64,000 bases of DNA, taken from assembly GCA_023935145.1 (NCBI GenBank), contig CM043700.1, positions 69,949,120 to 70,013,119 on the forward strand, in the 5' to 3' direction. Position 1 is the first letter of the stretch; each line of letters opens with the position of its first letter. A program made the translations under genes and the position numbers. The notes beneath the pieces are model-generated. The model did no database searches and was not told the origin of the DNA. It was given only the letters and a program-made list of their open reading frames with translations. The DNA comes from Bretschneidera sinensis. Its lineage: Eukaryota > Streptophyta > Magnoliopsida > Brassicales > Akaniaceae. Below are positions 35,378-46,384 of the stretch, piece after piece.

Positions 35378-36820
35378 AACTCTACCTTTGTCTAAGCAAT
35401 TAAACCCGAACCCATTGTGCAGAGAACTCAGGATCCAAACTCAACTTGAGTCAACATATCAACCGACTCCAATCCTAAGAAGTCCAAGGCAATGATTGAA
35501 CTTTCTTAGAGGTAGATCTTTAGTACCTAAATCTGCAGGATTTTCTTTCGTTGCAACTTTGTCCACATGAATGCATCATTCCATAACATTTTCCCGAATG
35601 AAATGATACTGAATATCCATATGCTTAGTCCTCTCATGGAACACCGGATTCTTACACAAATGTAATGCACTTTGGCTATCCGAATACACCACCACTTGCT
35701 CTTTTAGGACCTTCAACTTTTCCATTAACTCTTTGCACCATATAGCCTCCTTAATGGCTTCTGTTGCCGCTATGTACTATGCCTCAGTTGTTGAGAATGC
35801 TACCACCGGCTATAACTGAGCCTTAATCGATCTTTTTTTATCTGGATCTACTCCATAGTCCGAATCCGCATAACCTTCAAGATAGATGGACTTACCCCTT
35901 TTCTCGTAAACAAGCCTCACATCTAGGCTTCCCTTCAAGTACCTCAACAACTACTTCATCCCAAGCCAATGCTCCTTTTCGGAATTACTCATAAACCTGC
36001 TAAGAACACTCATTGCATGAGAAATGTTGGGTCTAGTGCTTACCATCATGAACACGACTGATCCAATCGCACTAGAGTAAGGATCTTTTCCATTTCCTTC
36101 TTTTTCTCATCCGATCTCGGACATTGATCGCTGGAGAACTTGAAATGACCAGTAAGGGGAACCTTCACTGGTTTGCTATCTTCCATAGAAAACTTAGATA
36201 TCATCTTTTCTATGTAGGAAGTTTGAGAAATCTTCAATTTGTTTCTCTCCCTTTCCCTCATTATACTCATCCTAATGATCTTTTGTGCATGGCCAAGATC
36301 CTTCATCTCAAACTTCGAACTGAGTTAAGACTTTAATTTTCCTATCCTCTCCATACTGCTCCCAACCAACAGCATATCATCAATATAGATGAGGATGATC
36401 ACCATTTCCTCCACCTTGTGACCTTTGTAGTACAAGCATGAAGTTCTTCATGAAACCCAAGCTAGTTACAAAGAATCAAACCTCTTATTCCATGGCGAAG
36501 GTGATTGCTTCAAGCCATAGAGAGATTTCTTCAATTTGCACAACAAATCTCTCTGCCTTCCTTCCTCAAAGCCTTCAGGTTGCCTCATGTAGATGGTCTT
36601 ATCAAGCTCTCCATGTAAGAACTTTGTCTTCACATCCATTTTCTCGATCTCTCAACTAAATTTGACCACCATTGCTAACACTATCCTTATCATCTTGTAT
36701 TTCAAAACTGGTGAGAATATTTCAGTGAAATCTATGCCTTCTCTTTGTGTGAACCCCTTCGCCACTAGCCTAGCTTTATACCGGACATCATCCCCTGGAG
36801 TGTTCCCTTCTTTGATCTTG
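35378..36820 (-). pseudogene. Copia-2 reverse transcriptase (C-terminal part) and RNase H
   Basis: On the minus strand from 36820: the region after YKIKEG, then [10 protein letters not shown], then a complete but damaged fingers/palm stretch with MDVKTKFLHGELDKTIYM (first catalytic Asp) and LKKSLYGLKQSP. The YIDD box follows at 36376-36387, then KMISKFSMEDSKPVKVPLTG and the RNase H region with SDSQSALHLCKNP. Stops occur near the 36650 and 36460 regions, and a TGA at 35576-35578 precedes the C-terminal tail. Unlike Copia-1 and Copia-3, this copy keeps the central reverse transcriptase block. The segment was continuous with the part at 42703-43330 before the gypsy insertion. Confidence 0.92.
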
Positions 36821-36825
36821 TAGAT
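36821..36825. other. Target site duplication of the gypsy element, left copy
   Basis: TAGAT here and at 42698-42702. Taking away the element and one copy leaves a continuous copia codon run (VVDC-W-YKIK), which confirms the insertion point. Confidence 0.92.
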
Positions 36826-37813
36826 TGACGAGAGTCATAAAATGCATCTTAATAGTACTTATTTGTTAGTATTTTAGGGTTGATCTAGGGTTGAATTACA
36901 CATTTATACCTTAACAATTCTAAAGTGTCATTCTTGGATCATTGACTTATTTCAGCGCATTTTCAGGTACTTTGTGTCTAAAAGAGATGGGAAAGTTATC
37001 AATACTTAAAGCACGAAGATTCCATGCATAATGGAGTGTCAGAGTGGTTGCGGAAGGACAAAATGAAGAGAAATCAAGTCTTTAGTGTGTGCTGCGGCCT
37101 GGATTAGTGTGCGCCGTGGCCACCAGAAACTTCAGAAGTTGAGACAACCAGTGTGAGCCATGGCCTGACCAGTGTGCACTGCGGCCTGCTAGTGTGTGCC
37201 GCGGCCTGGACCAGGCTAAGCCATGGCCCACAGAACCTCCACAAACCAGAATGCAATGTTGATCCGCGGCTTGGATTGGTGTGCGCCGCGGCGCAAGTGC
37301 AATGCCCTGAATCCTTAGGTGTAGTTGTTCTTATTTCCATTCTTGGTTCAATTGTAAGGATTTATTGTTAAACATTGTTATGATTTACTCTTTGATTAAA
37401 CAAGAAGAATTTAGGTTCATGTGACATCTGCAATTTATGTTCTTTTTCTCTTAGAATTTCTCTTAATCCGGTGATTGCATGCTTCTCCTCTATATAAGTC
37501 TAGTAAAGCTCTTCTTATGTCAAGTTGTTTGGATGTGATTTATTCTGGTAGATTTATCTTTTAGGTTTGTCCATTACTGCGATATTGTTATTGAAATATG
37601 TTTTCGTTTCTTGATAAATCTATAAGATATGTCATGTGTGCTTAAATCGAAATCAATGAGTGATTTGTAGCAATTACATTAGAGTGTTAATAAGCTGTGA
37701 TTGAATATTTACCGATTGTTTGTTTGGGATGTGAAACTAGCAATTGAGATAAAAATAATTGAATCGAGATTGGAATAAGGCAACGAACTTATGGGGGATT
37801 CCCGGAACCTTGG
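36826..37813 (+). repeat. Gypsy 5' LTR, with two deletions
   Basis: Matches the 3' LTR from its TG terminus but lacks about 220 bp near 37311 (the section that holds the TATA-like TATTATAAATAG in the 3' LTR). It also lacks the last 210 bp with the CA terminus and the primer site. It therefore probably has no promoter of its own. It carries the GC-rich motif cluster described in the findings. Confidence 0.88.
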
Positions 37814-39600
37814 AAAGTACTAGGAGAAATCAACCTACTAGAATTTATCAACTTAAGAAAGAGGATAGCCTTAAAGCCCATTTAGAGGCCCTAACTAAGG
37901 AAATTGAAGCCTTAAAAACCAAGGATGCTAGAGCCCCCAAACCAGTTGCTAGGGTAGAGTCCCATGAACCTTGCTTTATGTGTAATGGGATAGATCATGT
38001 ACCTAAGGATTATCCAGCTTATTTTGAGATGAAGGAAGAGTGTAATGCTATAGGTATACCCTTTAGAAAACCAGACTCACCCTACTCTACCACCTACAAT
38101 CCCGGTTAGAAGAATCACCCTAATTTTAGTTGGAGATCCGATATGCAACCTCCTGCCCAATCTAGCACCCATTGGATATCCGATATACAACCTCATCCCT
38201 ACTCTAGTACCCAATGGAAACTGGAAGCAACCTCATCTAATGCACCTCAATAATCTTTACCTTTGGAAGATATGTTTAAGTCATTTATGCAGGTACATGC
38301 CAAGAGTGTGGAAGAGCAAGGCAAGATAAATCAACGGTTGCTAGAGGAGCAACAAGCGATCAAAGAGGAATAAAAGGTGATAAAAAGTAAACTCACCAAG
38401 TTGACTAGTTTCTTGATGGTTCAAGAGCAAGGTCATTTTCCTTAACAGCCACAACCTAATCCAAAGGGACAACATATGGCACAAACCTCCAATCCTGATA
38501 ATCAAAATGTTAAAGAGGTTAATGCCATAATTACTCGCAGCGGTAAGAAAATTGATGGACCCACTCTACCATCAAACCTGATTCCTAACACCATGTGCAA
38601 CAAGGATGAAGCCCCCAAGGAACAAGATGCCCATAGTGATTCTTTACCGGTGCCTTTCCCTCAAGCACTTCTTAAACCTAAGGAGAGAAATTCAGCATTA
38701 AAAGGTGAGATTCTTGAACAACTTCAGCATGTTAAAATTAACCTTCCTCTTCTTCATGTCATAAAACAGGTTCCCAACTATGCAAAAGTCATCAAGGATC
38801 TATGCACACTCAAGAGGAGGCACAATGCGAAGAAGATGACATTCTTAACAGAGCAAGCAAGTGTAGTAATTGACAGTAAGAGACAACCCAAATATAAAGA
38901 TCCAGGCTGTCCAACGATGGCTTGCCAAATTGGAAACAAATCTTGTGGCTAAGCATTTCTAGATTTGGGTGCTAGTGTGAACCTTATACCATACTTTATG
39001 TACTTGCAGCTCGGTCTAAGTGAGATCAAACCAACCTTCGTGGTACTTCAATTAGCGGATAGATCGGTAAGAAAACCAAGAGGTATTGTGGAAGATGTTT
39101 TTTTGCAAATTGATAATTTCTATTATCCTGTTGACTTTTTGGTTTTAGATATCGTTTCCATTGTGAATACGGAGTCAAAAATTCTGTTGATACTTGGAAT
39201 ACCATTCCTTACCATCGCCAATGCCCTCATTAATTGTAACAATGGCCTAATGACATTATCATTTGGAAATATGACAGAGATAATTGTTTTTCGAGTCTCA
39301 AGGCAGCCACATGAAGAGGATGAGTACATTAAAGATAATTCTAACTCTTTGGAATTCACTCCGAATAATTTTGAGTTCATTGATTCTTCAATTTATCCTC
39401 ATGCCGTTAATGTTGTTGATGTTTTTGATAAGTCACAGGGATTTATAAAGAAATCATGGCAACCATACTTTGAGGAGTTGCTTGAGAGAAGTCACATGGA
39501 TGCGGGAATCACATACCCTACTACTGATAGTGAATGGGCAACACCAAGAACACTTGAGCCACATGTGATGGACTTTAAGTATTCCCTGCCAAAAGACTAG
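37759..39600 (+). pseudogene. Gypsy gag C-terminus and retropepsin
   Basis: One reading frame throughout, broken by about five nonsense codons but no frameshift. Residues in order: a helical glutamate/lysine-rich segment; a zinc-knuckle remnant C-x2-C-x4-H-x4-D where the last Cys is replaced (FMCNGIDHVPKDYPAY); NPG-KNHPNFSWRS (stop where Trp is expected); NAIITRSGKKI; then the protease with active-site DLGASVNLIPY at about 38959-38990 and the flap-type LQLADRSVRKPRGIVEDV plus YYPVDFLVLD. This is the protease signature of Athila/Tat gypsy elements. The frame ends shortly after KSWQPYFEEL, before any reverse transcriptase. The stop codons are of types reachable by C-to-T or G-to-A change. Confidence 0.9.
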
Positions 39601-41334
39601 CACTGAGGCCACCGAGCATGGAGCCTCATCTTCAGCACCACAATGAGGCCAGCAGTGAGAGTGGTGCAGCGCCTGGCTGAAGACATAAAACTTAGCGCTC
39701 ATAGGAGGCACCGTACAGTATATCTTATTTCTATTGTTTTTCATATTTCTTTTTCTTATTTATTATTAGTATTTTGTTGTTTTCCAGTGTTATCTTCGTA
39801 TTTCTTTGTCAGAGACAAATATACATATCAGTTCAAATTGTCGTGCACAATTTTCAGCTCCTCGCACCTTTGGTTAAAAAGGGAGTTTTCTTAACTTTTG
39901 CTTTCACATTGAGGACAATGCTTATCTTAAGTTGGGAGGTGGTGGAAACACATTTCTTATTGCATACATTGAATTGTTGGGTGTCACCTTCCTTTTCTTT
40001 TTTTCGTTTTAATTCGTTTGTTTTGTTTTAATACATTTGTTTGTTCTTAGCATGCTTTGTGTTAGCCTTGGAGTTAATTCACATGTCAATTATATGAGCT
40101 TAATTGAGATATCATATAGAATTTAGAAGAAGTTAAATCTTGCTTCGGTTTAAGAATAATTTAAGTGTCAATCTTCATTTGGTTTGAGACTCTGGTTTGT
40201 GGTAAGATTGCATGATTAGTCTAAAACATTTAGAGAAGTTTTATGTGCGATTGTTTTGTGAATACTTTTGTGGTCTTGATAAGCTCTAGAACTTATTTGA
40301 TAATAACTTGAGGCGAAATCCTAGAATACACACTACTTAGGATATGATATAGGCCATTTTTGGACTGTTTTAAGCCTTTCAAACTTACTCGTGCTATATT
40401 TCGCTAGTCACCTATTTGAGCCCTTCTCTTGAAAAAGAATTTGAGCATTGTTTCTTTCAATAACCCATTTACTTACCTTTATGAGCCTAAAAATATTTTA
40501 TCCTTACCTTTCTTTTAAGAGAACTTAGTTTATACACATTTGTTGAGAAGCACTTAAGATGAGTAAGGATGGAAATATAAAAATAAATAAAAAAATATCA
40601 CTACCATAACCCAAGTACATTAAAGGAGATAAGTTGGGGGTTTTGGAAAAGAGTAAAAAAAATGAAAACGGAGGTGAATGGTTATGTGCCAAAATAAAAT
40701 AAAAAATGAATTATGGCAAAGAAAGAAGAAAAAAAGTGGTGATTTATTGAGAGAAATGCTCAAAAAAATGGTCGAATGAGTTGGATGTTGAAGTAAGGTC
40801 ATCTAGTGCTTAAAGAGTTGTGTTTAAAACTAAGAGACGAAGTTCTTTTACTTGTTTAATCCTTTCCATTCCTTCTTGACCTTTACCTTAGCCTGACGTT
40901 ACAAGCTTATTAAAGACCTATTGATCCAATGTAGTGTGACTTTTCTACAATAGTGGAGAGTGATTTGAAAAGTGAGCTTATGGAGCTTGATTTGTGATTG
41001 ATGTCACGCAATTTATATGTTTTTAGAGGCCAAGACTTGTATTCATGAATGTTTTGCATAAAATCATCATGGTGTTTGGATTAATGATTTGTGGTAAGAT
41101 GGATGTTAAGAGTCGATAACGATTTTAAGATTGATGTTTGGAATACTTTTAGACTTGGGTGATATTTAATGATTCTATATGTTGTGTGTTATGTATGATT
41201 TTTGAGACAAAAAGTTGAATTACTCTTGGGTTAACACTAACATTGCTTTACTTTGTTTTGATTTCTAAATAAAGAATTCATTTCATGTTTTTCGCTTGAA
41301 TTGCTAGAGACTAGCAATAAGCTAGTTGGGGTTA
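39601..41334. other. Gypsy 3' non-coding region
   Basis: No coding frame. It contains the CACATTGAGGACAATGCTTA motif near 39906 followed by AAGTTGGGAGGTGG. Long AT-rich DNA runs up to the purine-rich GTTGGGGTTA that precedes the 3' LTR (likely polypurine tract, about 41325-41334). Confidence 0.7.
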
Positions 41335-42697
41335 TGACGAGAGTCATAAAATGCATCATAATAGTACTTATTTGTTAGCATTTTAGGGTCGATCTAGGGT
41401 TGAATTACACATTTATACCTTAACAATTCTAAAGTGTCATTCTTGGATCATTGACTTATTTTGGTGCATTTTCAGGTACTTTGAGTCTAAAAGAGATGGA
41501 AAAGTAATCAATGCTTAAAGAACGAAGATTCCATGCATAACAGAGTGTCGAAGTGGTTGCGGAAGGACAAAATGAAGAGAAGTCAAGTCTTTAGTGTGTG
41601 CTACGGCCTGGCTCCGTGTGGGCCGCGGCCACCAGAAACTACAGAAGTTGAGACAACTAGTGTGAGACACGGCTTAACCAGTGTGCGTCGTGGCTTGGAC
41701 CAGGCTGAGCCACGTCCCACAGAACCTCCACATACCAGAATGTAAGGTTGATCTGTGGCTTGGATTAGTGTGCGCCGCGGCGCAAGCGCGATGCCCTATT
41801 TCCTAATTAGGGTTTTAATGATAGTTGAGATCCAAAAATACCCTTGAAATTTTGTATTATAAATAGATCACTTAGGGTTTGATAAAGGGGAGGTTTTTGG
41901 AGGCCGAAAAACTTAAGAAAGCTGCCACATTCTTCTCCATTACAGTGTTCAAGCATGATCTCCATGGCCAACTAATCTCCAAGCAAGGCGAAAGGATAAA
42001 TCCCTAGGTGTAGTTGTTCTTATTTCCATTCTTGGTTCAGTTGTAAGGATTTATTGTTAAACATTGTTATGATTTACTCTTTGATTAAACAAGAAGAATT
42101 TAGGTTCATGTGACATCTGCAATTTATGTTCTTTTTCTCTTAGAATTTCTCTTAATCCGGTGATTGCATGCTTCTCCTCTATATAAGTCTAGTAAAGCTC
42201 TTCTTATGTCAAGTTGTTTGGATGTGATTGATTCTGGTAGATTTATCTTTTAGGTTTGTCCATTACTGCGATATTGTTATTGAAATATGTTTTCGTTCCT
42301 TGATAAATCTATAAGATATGTCATGTGTGCTTGAATCGAAATCAATGAGTGATTTGTAGGAATTACATTAGAGTGTTAATGAGCTGTAATTGAATATTTA
42401 CCGATTGCTTGTTTGGGATTTGAAACTAGCAATCGAGATAAAAACAATTGAATCAAGATTGGAATAAGGCAATGAACTTAGGAGGGATTCCCGAAACCTT
42501 GTTATTTCCCTATTATATTTTTCATTATATTTACACAATTCTCTCACATTGTTTCATTATCAAAACTCAGATTCTTTCATTTAAATTTATCGTTCGTATT
42601 AAGGTTTACACTTTCCCTTGTAGATCGCTTGTCTCCCTATGGAATCGACACCCTAAAGCTGTGTTACAACTACCGTGTTACTCTTTGGGCGTAATCA
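41335..42697 (+). repeat. Gypsy 3' LTR (1363 bp, complete)
   Basis: TGACGAGAG at the left and GTAATCA at the right, followed by the target duplication. A TATA-like TATTATAAATAG is at about 41855-41866. The GC-rich section 41590-41790 repeats GTGTG-G-CGCGGC-type motifs. Confidence 0.93.
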
Positions 42698-42702
42698 TAG
42701 AT

Positions 42703-43249
42703 CCACCTACAATCCACAACTCCCTGTTTTTTTGGTCTGGGTACCAATTCCTAAGAGTTGTTCTTCCTCAAAGAATGCATTTCCTCCTCCATAACTAGCT
42801 TCCATCTTGACGAATCCTTACATCCCATGGCATCAATGTAAGTTTTTGGTTTACTCCCTCCTTCTGATTAAGGAGCTCCTACATTAGCATTTGCAAAACC
42901 ATATCTCAAAGGTGGTCTGACCAGTATCCTTTCCCGGTCCCTTGTGAGCTGATAATCATTCTGATTTACTGCATCATCCCCTTCTAGTTCAGCCTTCTCT
43001 TGAGTTCCTTGAGCTTGGCCTTCATCAATGGGCTCTACCTGGTCCAAACCCTCTTGCCTTCCTTGCTCTACCTGAACATAATTTTTCTTGATGCTATGCT
43101 CCACATAAACGAGCTGGTTTGCCCACTATCCCCTGCAGGGTTAGTTTTCTCCAAATAGGTAAATACATGCTCATTAAAAATGACATCCCTACTTATTATG
43201 AGTTTCATTCCCTTTGGTTCAAAGGGCCACAACCTATACCCCTTAACCC
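42703..43249 (-). pseudogene. Copia-2 linker between integrase and reverse transcriptase
   Basis: Minus-strand pieces 43104-42868 (acidic linker, then RPPLRYGFAN) and 42840-42703 (conserved VVDC-W start of reverse transcriptase). The 43331-43068 frame has the integrase C-terminal GYGEGVKGYRLWPF and F-NE-VF motifs. Frameshifts join the pieces. Interrupted at 42702 by the gypsy element. Confidence 0.85.
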
Positions 43250-44616
43250 CTTCACCATATCCTAGAAACACACTTTCTAGATCTTGAGCTAAGTTTATCA
43301 TCCTTTCGATGTGAAAATGCAGCACATCCAAAAGTCCTAAGGTTGCTTAACTCAGGGAGTTTTCCACTCCACATCTCCTCAGGAGTCATAAGGTCCACAG
43401 CCGTAAAGGGTGATCTATCAACAAAATACGCAGCAATAGACACCGCTTCCCCCCAAAAACATTTGGGTAATCCGGAACCAATTAACATGCACCTAACCTT
43501 TTCCATAAGGGTCCTATTCATCCTCTCAACAACTCCATTTTGCTGAGGAGTTTTCATAACCGTTCTATGTCTTAGAATGTCATTTAACTCACAGAATTTG
43601 TCAAATTCCTTATTAAAAAATTCTAAGCCATTATCGATTCTTAACACCTTAACTACCTTACCCGTTTGAGTTTCTTCCAGCTTTTTCCACACCACAAATT
43701 TATTCAAAGCATCTGATTTATTTTTAAGCAAATAAACTCAAACCTTTCTAGAATAATCATCAATTAAAGACAGAAAATAAAAATTACCTCCCTGTGTTGA
43801 TGTTCTTGCTGGTCCCCAAAGATCGGCAGGAATGTAGTCAAGAATACCATTTGATTTGTGCACTCCAGTGTTGAAGCTGACCCGATGTTGTTTCCCAAGA
43901 ATGCAACATTCGCAGAAATCAAGTTTCTCTACCTTGTCACCATCAAGTAAACCATTCTTTTTGAGAACTTGCAGCCCCTTTTCGCTCATATGTCCCAAGC
44001 GATTGTGCCAAAACACTGCTTTATTCATCTCAGCCATCAAGCTTGCTGCTTGATTCTTGATGTCCGTGTCTTCGATCATCTCATAGAGACCATCATTTAT
44101 TGCTGCTTTGATCACTATCAAAGATCTCTTGGTTACCTTGATCTTTCCTCTCTCTGCTTTGTACATGTACCCCATGGAATCCAGCTGCCCCAATGAGATC
44201 AAATTTCTTCTCAAATCCCGAAGATATCTCATATTCTGCAGCAGCCTTGTAACTCCATCAAACATTCTCAACTGGATGTCTCTTATACCCCTCACTTGGC
44301 AAGAAGTATCATTCCCCAAGAAAACCTTTCCATTATTGGTTTCCTTAAAATTCTTGAACCAATCCCGGTGAGGACACATGTGATAAATGCACCCGGAATC
44401 CAAGATCCATCTCTCGTTGCCCTGCCACTTGCTCACATTTGAGCACACAACAAGAACATCATCTTGCTGTTCTCTCTTGGCAACTGAAGCCTCTCCATTG
44501 TTGGTATGGCCTCGTCCTTTCTCATCCCTCATCATCTTCTTGTAATCTTCCTTGAAATGACCCTCCTTATGGCAGTAGTAGCATCTCTTTCCTCCAAATC
44601 TCGGTTTAGAGTGCAC
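43250..44616 (-). pseudogene. Copia-2 zinc knuckle, protease, GAG-pre-integrase and integrase
   Basis: The frame 44616-43738 (292 residues) reads: zinc knuckle with the last Cys changed to Tyr (CYYCHKEGHFKEDY), protease WILDSGCIYHMCPHRDW (D-S-G active site), GAG-pre-integrase FWHNRLGHMSEKGLQ, the CECCILGKQHRVSF zinc-type pair, and the integrase start DLWGPA (first catalytic Asp). After one stop at 43735-43737 the frame 43731-43252 continues with LRIDNGLEF (second Asp), TPQQNGVVERMNRT (Glu) and the WGEAVS-AAYFVDRSP block. The integrase triad is therefore present although the knuckle is damaged. The protein would cut and insert element cDNA. Confidence 0.93.
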
Positions 44617-44625
44617 TCTCCCATG

Positions 44626-45298
44626 ACTTTATCCTATACCCTTTGGTTTGTCCTGATAGTAACCATGGATGTTGCTGCCATACCGAGTTGTTGACCTTCC
44701 TCTAACGAACAGACCTTCCCCACTTGATGTTTCCCTCATCTTGGCTTTGAAATCATGAGCTCTTATAACATTGACCACAATTTCTTTGGTTAGTGTATCT
44801 CTTCCATATTCAATAGCATTAATCAAACTTTTAAAATAATCAGGAAGAGAATTCAATAACATAACAGCCAATTGTTCATCCGGGAATGTTATACTACAAC
44901 TAACCAAATTTTGAACTAGTTTATTAAACACATCAAGATTATCTTGCAACTCTTTATTAGGATCCATTTTAAAAGCAAAGATTCGTTTAAGAAGATGTAT
45001 CTTATTAGGGAGAGTTTTGGTAAGAAATAACTCATCTAGTTTCTTCCAAATGGTAGCTGGATCTTTCGTGTCTCCACATTCCCTTGTCACACTATCTGAC
45101 ATGTGCAGAAAGATGGTGCTATACGCCATCTTCTTCATCTCATTTCGCTGGAGCTCTGTGATACTTGCTGGAAAATCATCATCTTCTCCAATAGCCAAGT
45201 CCACCTTTTGTTGCATAAGAACAGTTTTGATTTTCCACTTTCAAAGGGCAAAGTCTCCATTTTCCATCAAACTTCTCAACAATGAAGTTCGAACCCAT
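44626..45298 (-). pseudogene. Copia-2 gag capsid region
   Basis: The start Met at 45298 (MGSNFIVEKFDGK) is followed by a one-base frameshift near 45255. The frame then reads MQQKVDLAIGEDDDFPASI, the capsid helices (WKKLDELFLTKTLPNKIHLLKR) and the UBN2-type ending (LPDYFKSLINAIEYGRDTLT), and finally YYQDKPKG before a stop at 44626-44628. Unlike Copia-1 the capsid middle is complete, and only one RG-type unit precedes the zinc knuckle. Confidence 0.92.
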
Positions 45299-45524
45299 CT
45301 TGCAGAGAAAATTCCAAGATTTATACAGCACCCACAATTGCTTTCCAACTTCTAAACTTCAAGAACACGATCAAATCTTGATCTCAACATCATTCTTGAA
45401 TCTCAAGAACCCAATCAACTCTTGATCTCAAGACCATTCTTGAATCTCCCAAGAAGCTTCCTATGATTCTTGCTCGAATGCCCACTGTATCACCACCAAA
45501 GAATCCTTTGATTCTTGGAACCGA

Positions 45525-45536
45525 GCTCTGATACCA
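45525..45536 (-). other. Copia-2 primer binding site
   Basis: TGGTATCAGAGC on the minus strand, two bases from the 5' LTR end; complementary to the initiator methionine tRNA 3' end. Confidence 0.92.
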
Positions 45537-45537
45537 C

Positions 45538-46379
45538 TGTTGGAAAATCACCCTCTATGCCCATGTTGTGATCTTTCCAAACACCCAAATCCAGAATGAC
45601 TTATACAAATAGAAACAAGAATCAAAGCATAAAATAGAACACAAGTAATTGTTATCGAGGTTCGGCAATATGCCTACATCCCCGTTAGCTCCTCCGAGCT
45701 CTCTGCACTAAATCAATGGAGTTCTTACAATTACAGCAACACCTCTTCAAGAACCCTCTTGTTCTTCAAGAACCCTCTTGTTCTTAAAGAACGAAAGAAA
45801 AGAAAAAGAAAGTGATAAGAACTAAGTGTTTCCCTGGAATTTTCCCCAACAAATTTCCAATTACAAAGTCCTTGAATCCCCAATCTATACTACTCTCTCT
45901 CTAAACAACCAGCCTCTCTTCAATAAGTTTCTCTTGTGTTTTGTGTCTTTGCACTCTCACACTTGATCTCATTTATCTTGTCTCACCCTAGTGATTGCTC
46001 CTAGATGACCCTTTATATAGGGCAATGACCACCTCATCAAATCTTTGAGATCAATCTCAACCCTTAGATCTCAATAACCAAAGACTCATGGCTCTCTAAG
46101 AGTCTAAGTGAACATGTGCGTTTTAACCAAGTCCCACGCACCATCTCAAAGTGCTGATTAAATAGTGTCAGGTGTGCTTCATGCTGAGGCTTGGAACAGG
46201 GAGTGTCGCGGCTCAAAAGTGGGGAAACTTGCTGCCTTGCTGGAGGCTGCGACACGGATGGGCTAAGCCGCGACGCAGCCTAGAAAAAAGGAGCTTCCGG
46301 ACTTGTTGGAGGCCGCAGCGCACAACCATACCTGATGCTGACCATTTTCACTTGTTTAATTCTTTGACAAATCCCAACA
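45538..46379 (-). repeat. Copia-2 5' LTR
   Basis: Termini TGTTGG and CCCAACA (plus-strand reading). Same length as the 3' LTR by coincidence: it has an extra copy of the AAGAACCCTCTTGTTCTT block near 45750-45785 but lacks a piece of the GC-rich section near 46310. Confidence 0.95.
46011..46021 (-). promoter_or_regulatory. TATA box of Copia-2 5' LTR
   Basis: CTATATAAAGG on the minus strand, placed as in the Copia-3 LTR. Transcription would run leftward into gag. Confidence 0.65.
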
Positions 46380-46384
46380 GTTCC

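Larger units (their letters stand above)
36826..42697 (+). mobile_element. Ty3/gypsy element of Athila/Tat type, non-autonomous (gag and protease only)
   Basis: LTR termini TGACGAGAG...GTAATCA with a target duplication TAGAT, inserted in the Copia-2 reverse transcriptase gene in opposite orientation. It encodes a gag C-terminus, zinc-knuckle remnant and retropepsin, but no reverse transcriptase, RNase H or integrase. The 1.7 kb between protease and 3' LTR is non-coding and includes the CACATTGAGGACAATG motif often seen before the 3' end in Athila-like elements. The 5' LTR is shortened and runs directly into gag without a primer site. Total 5.87 kb compared with 10-12 kb for complete relatives. 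Confidence 0.92.
34536..46379 (-). mobile_element. Copia-2: full-length Ty1/copia element carrying a nested gypsy insertion
   Basis: Minus-strand element with two LTRs of 842 bp (34536-35377 and 45538-46379), a five-base target duplication GTTCC and an initiator-methionine tRNA primer site. The internal order is gag, protease, integrase, reverse transcriptase, RNase H. The gypsy element at 36826-42697 interrupts it; without that insertion the element would be about 5.97 kb, a normal copia length. The LTRs differ at roughly seven of the first hundred positions, mostly transitions, plus indels in the GC-rich part, so the insertion is old. Stops and frameshifts are scattered over the coding region. 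Confidence 0.95.
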
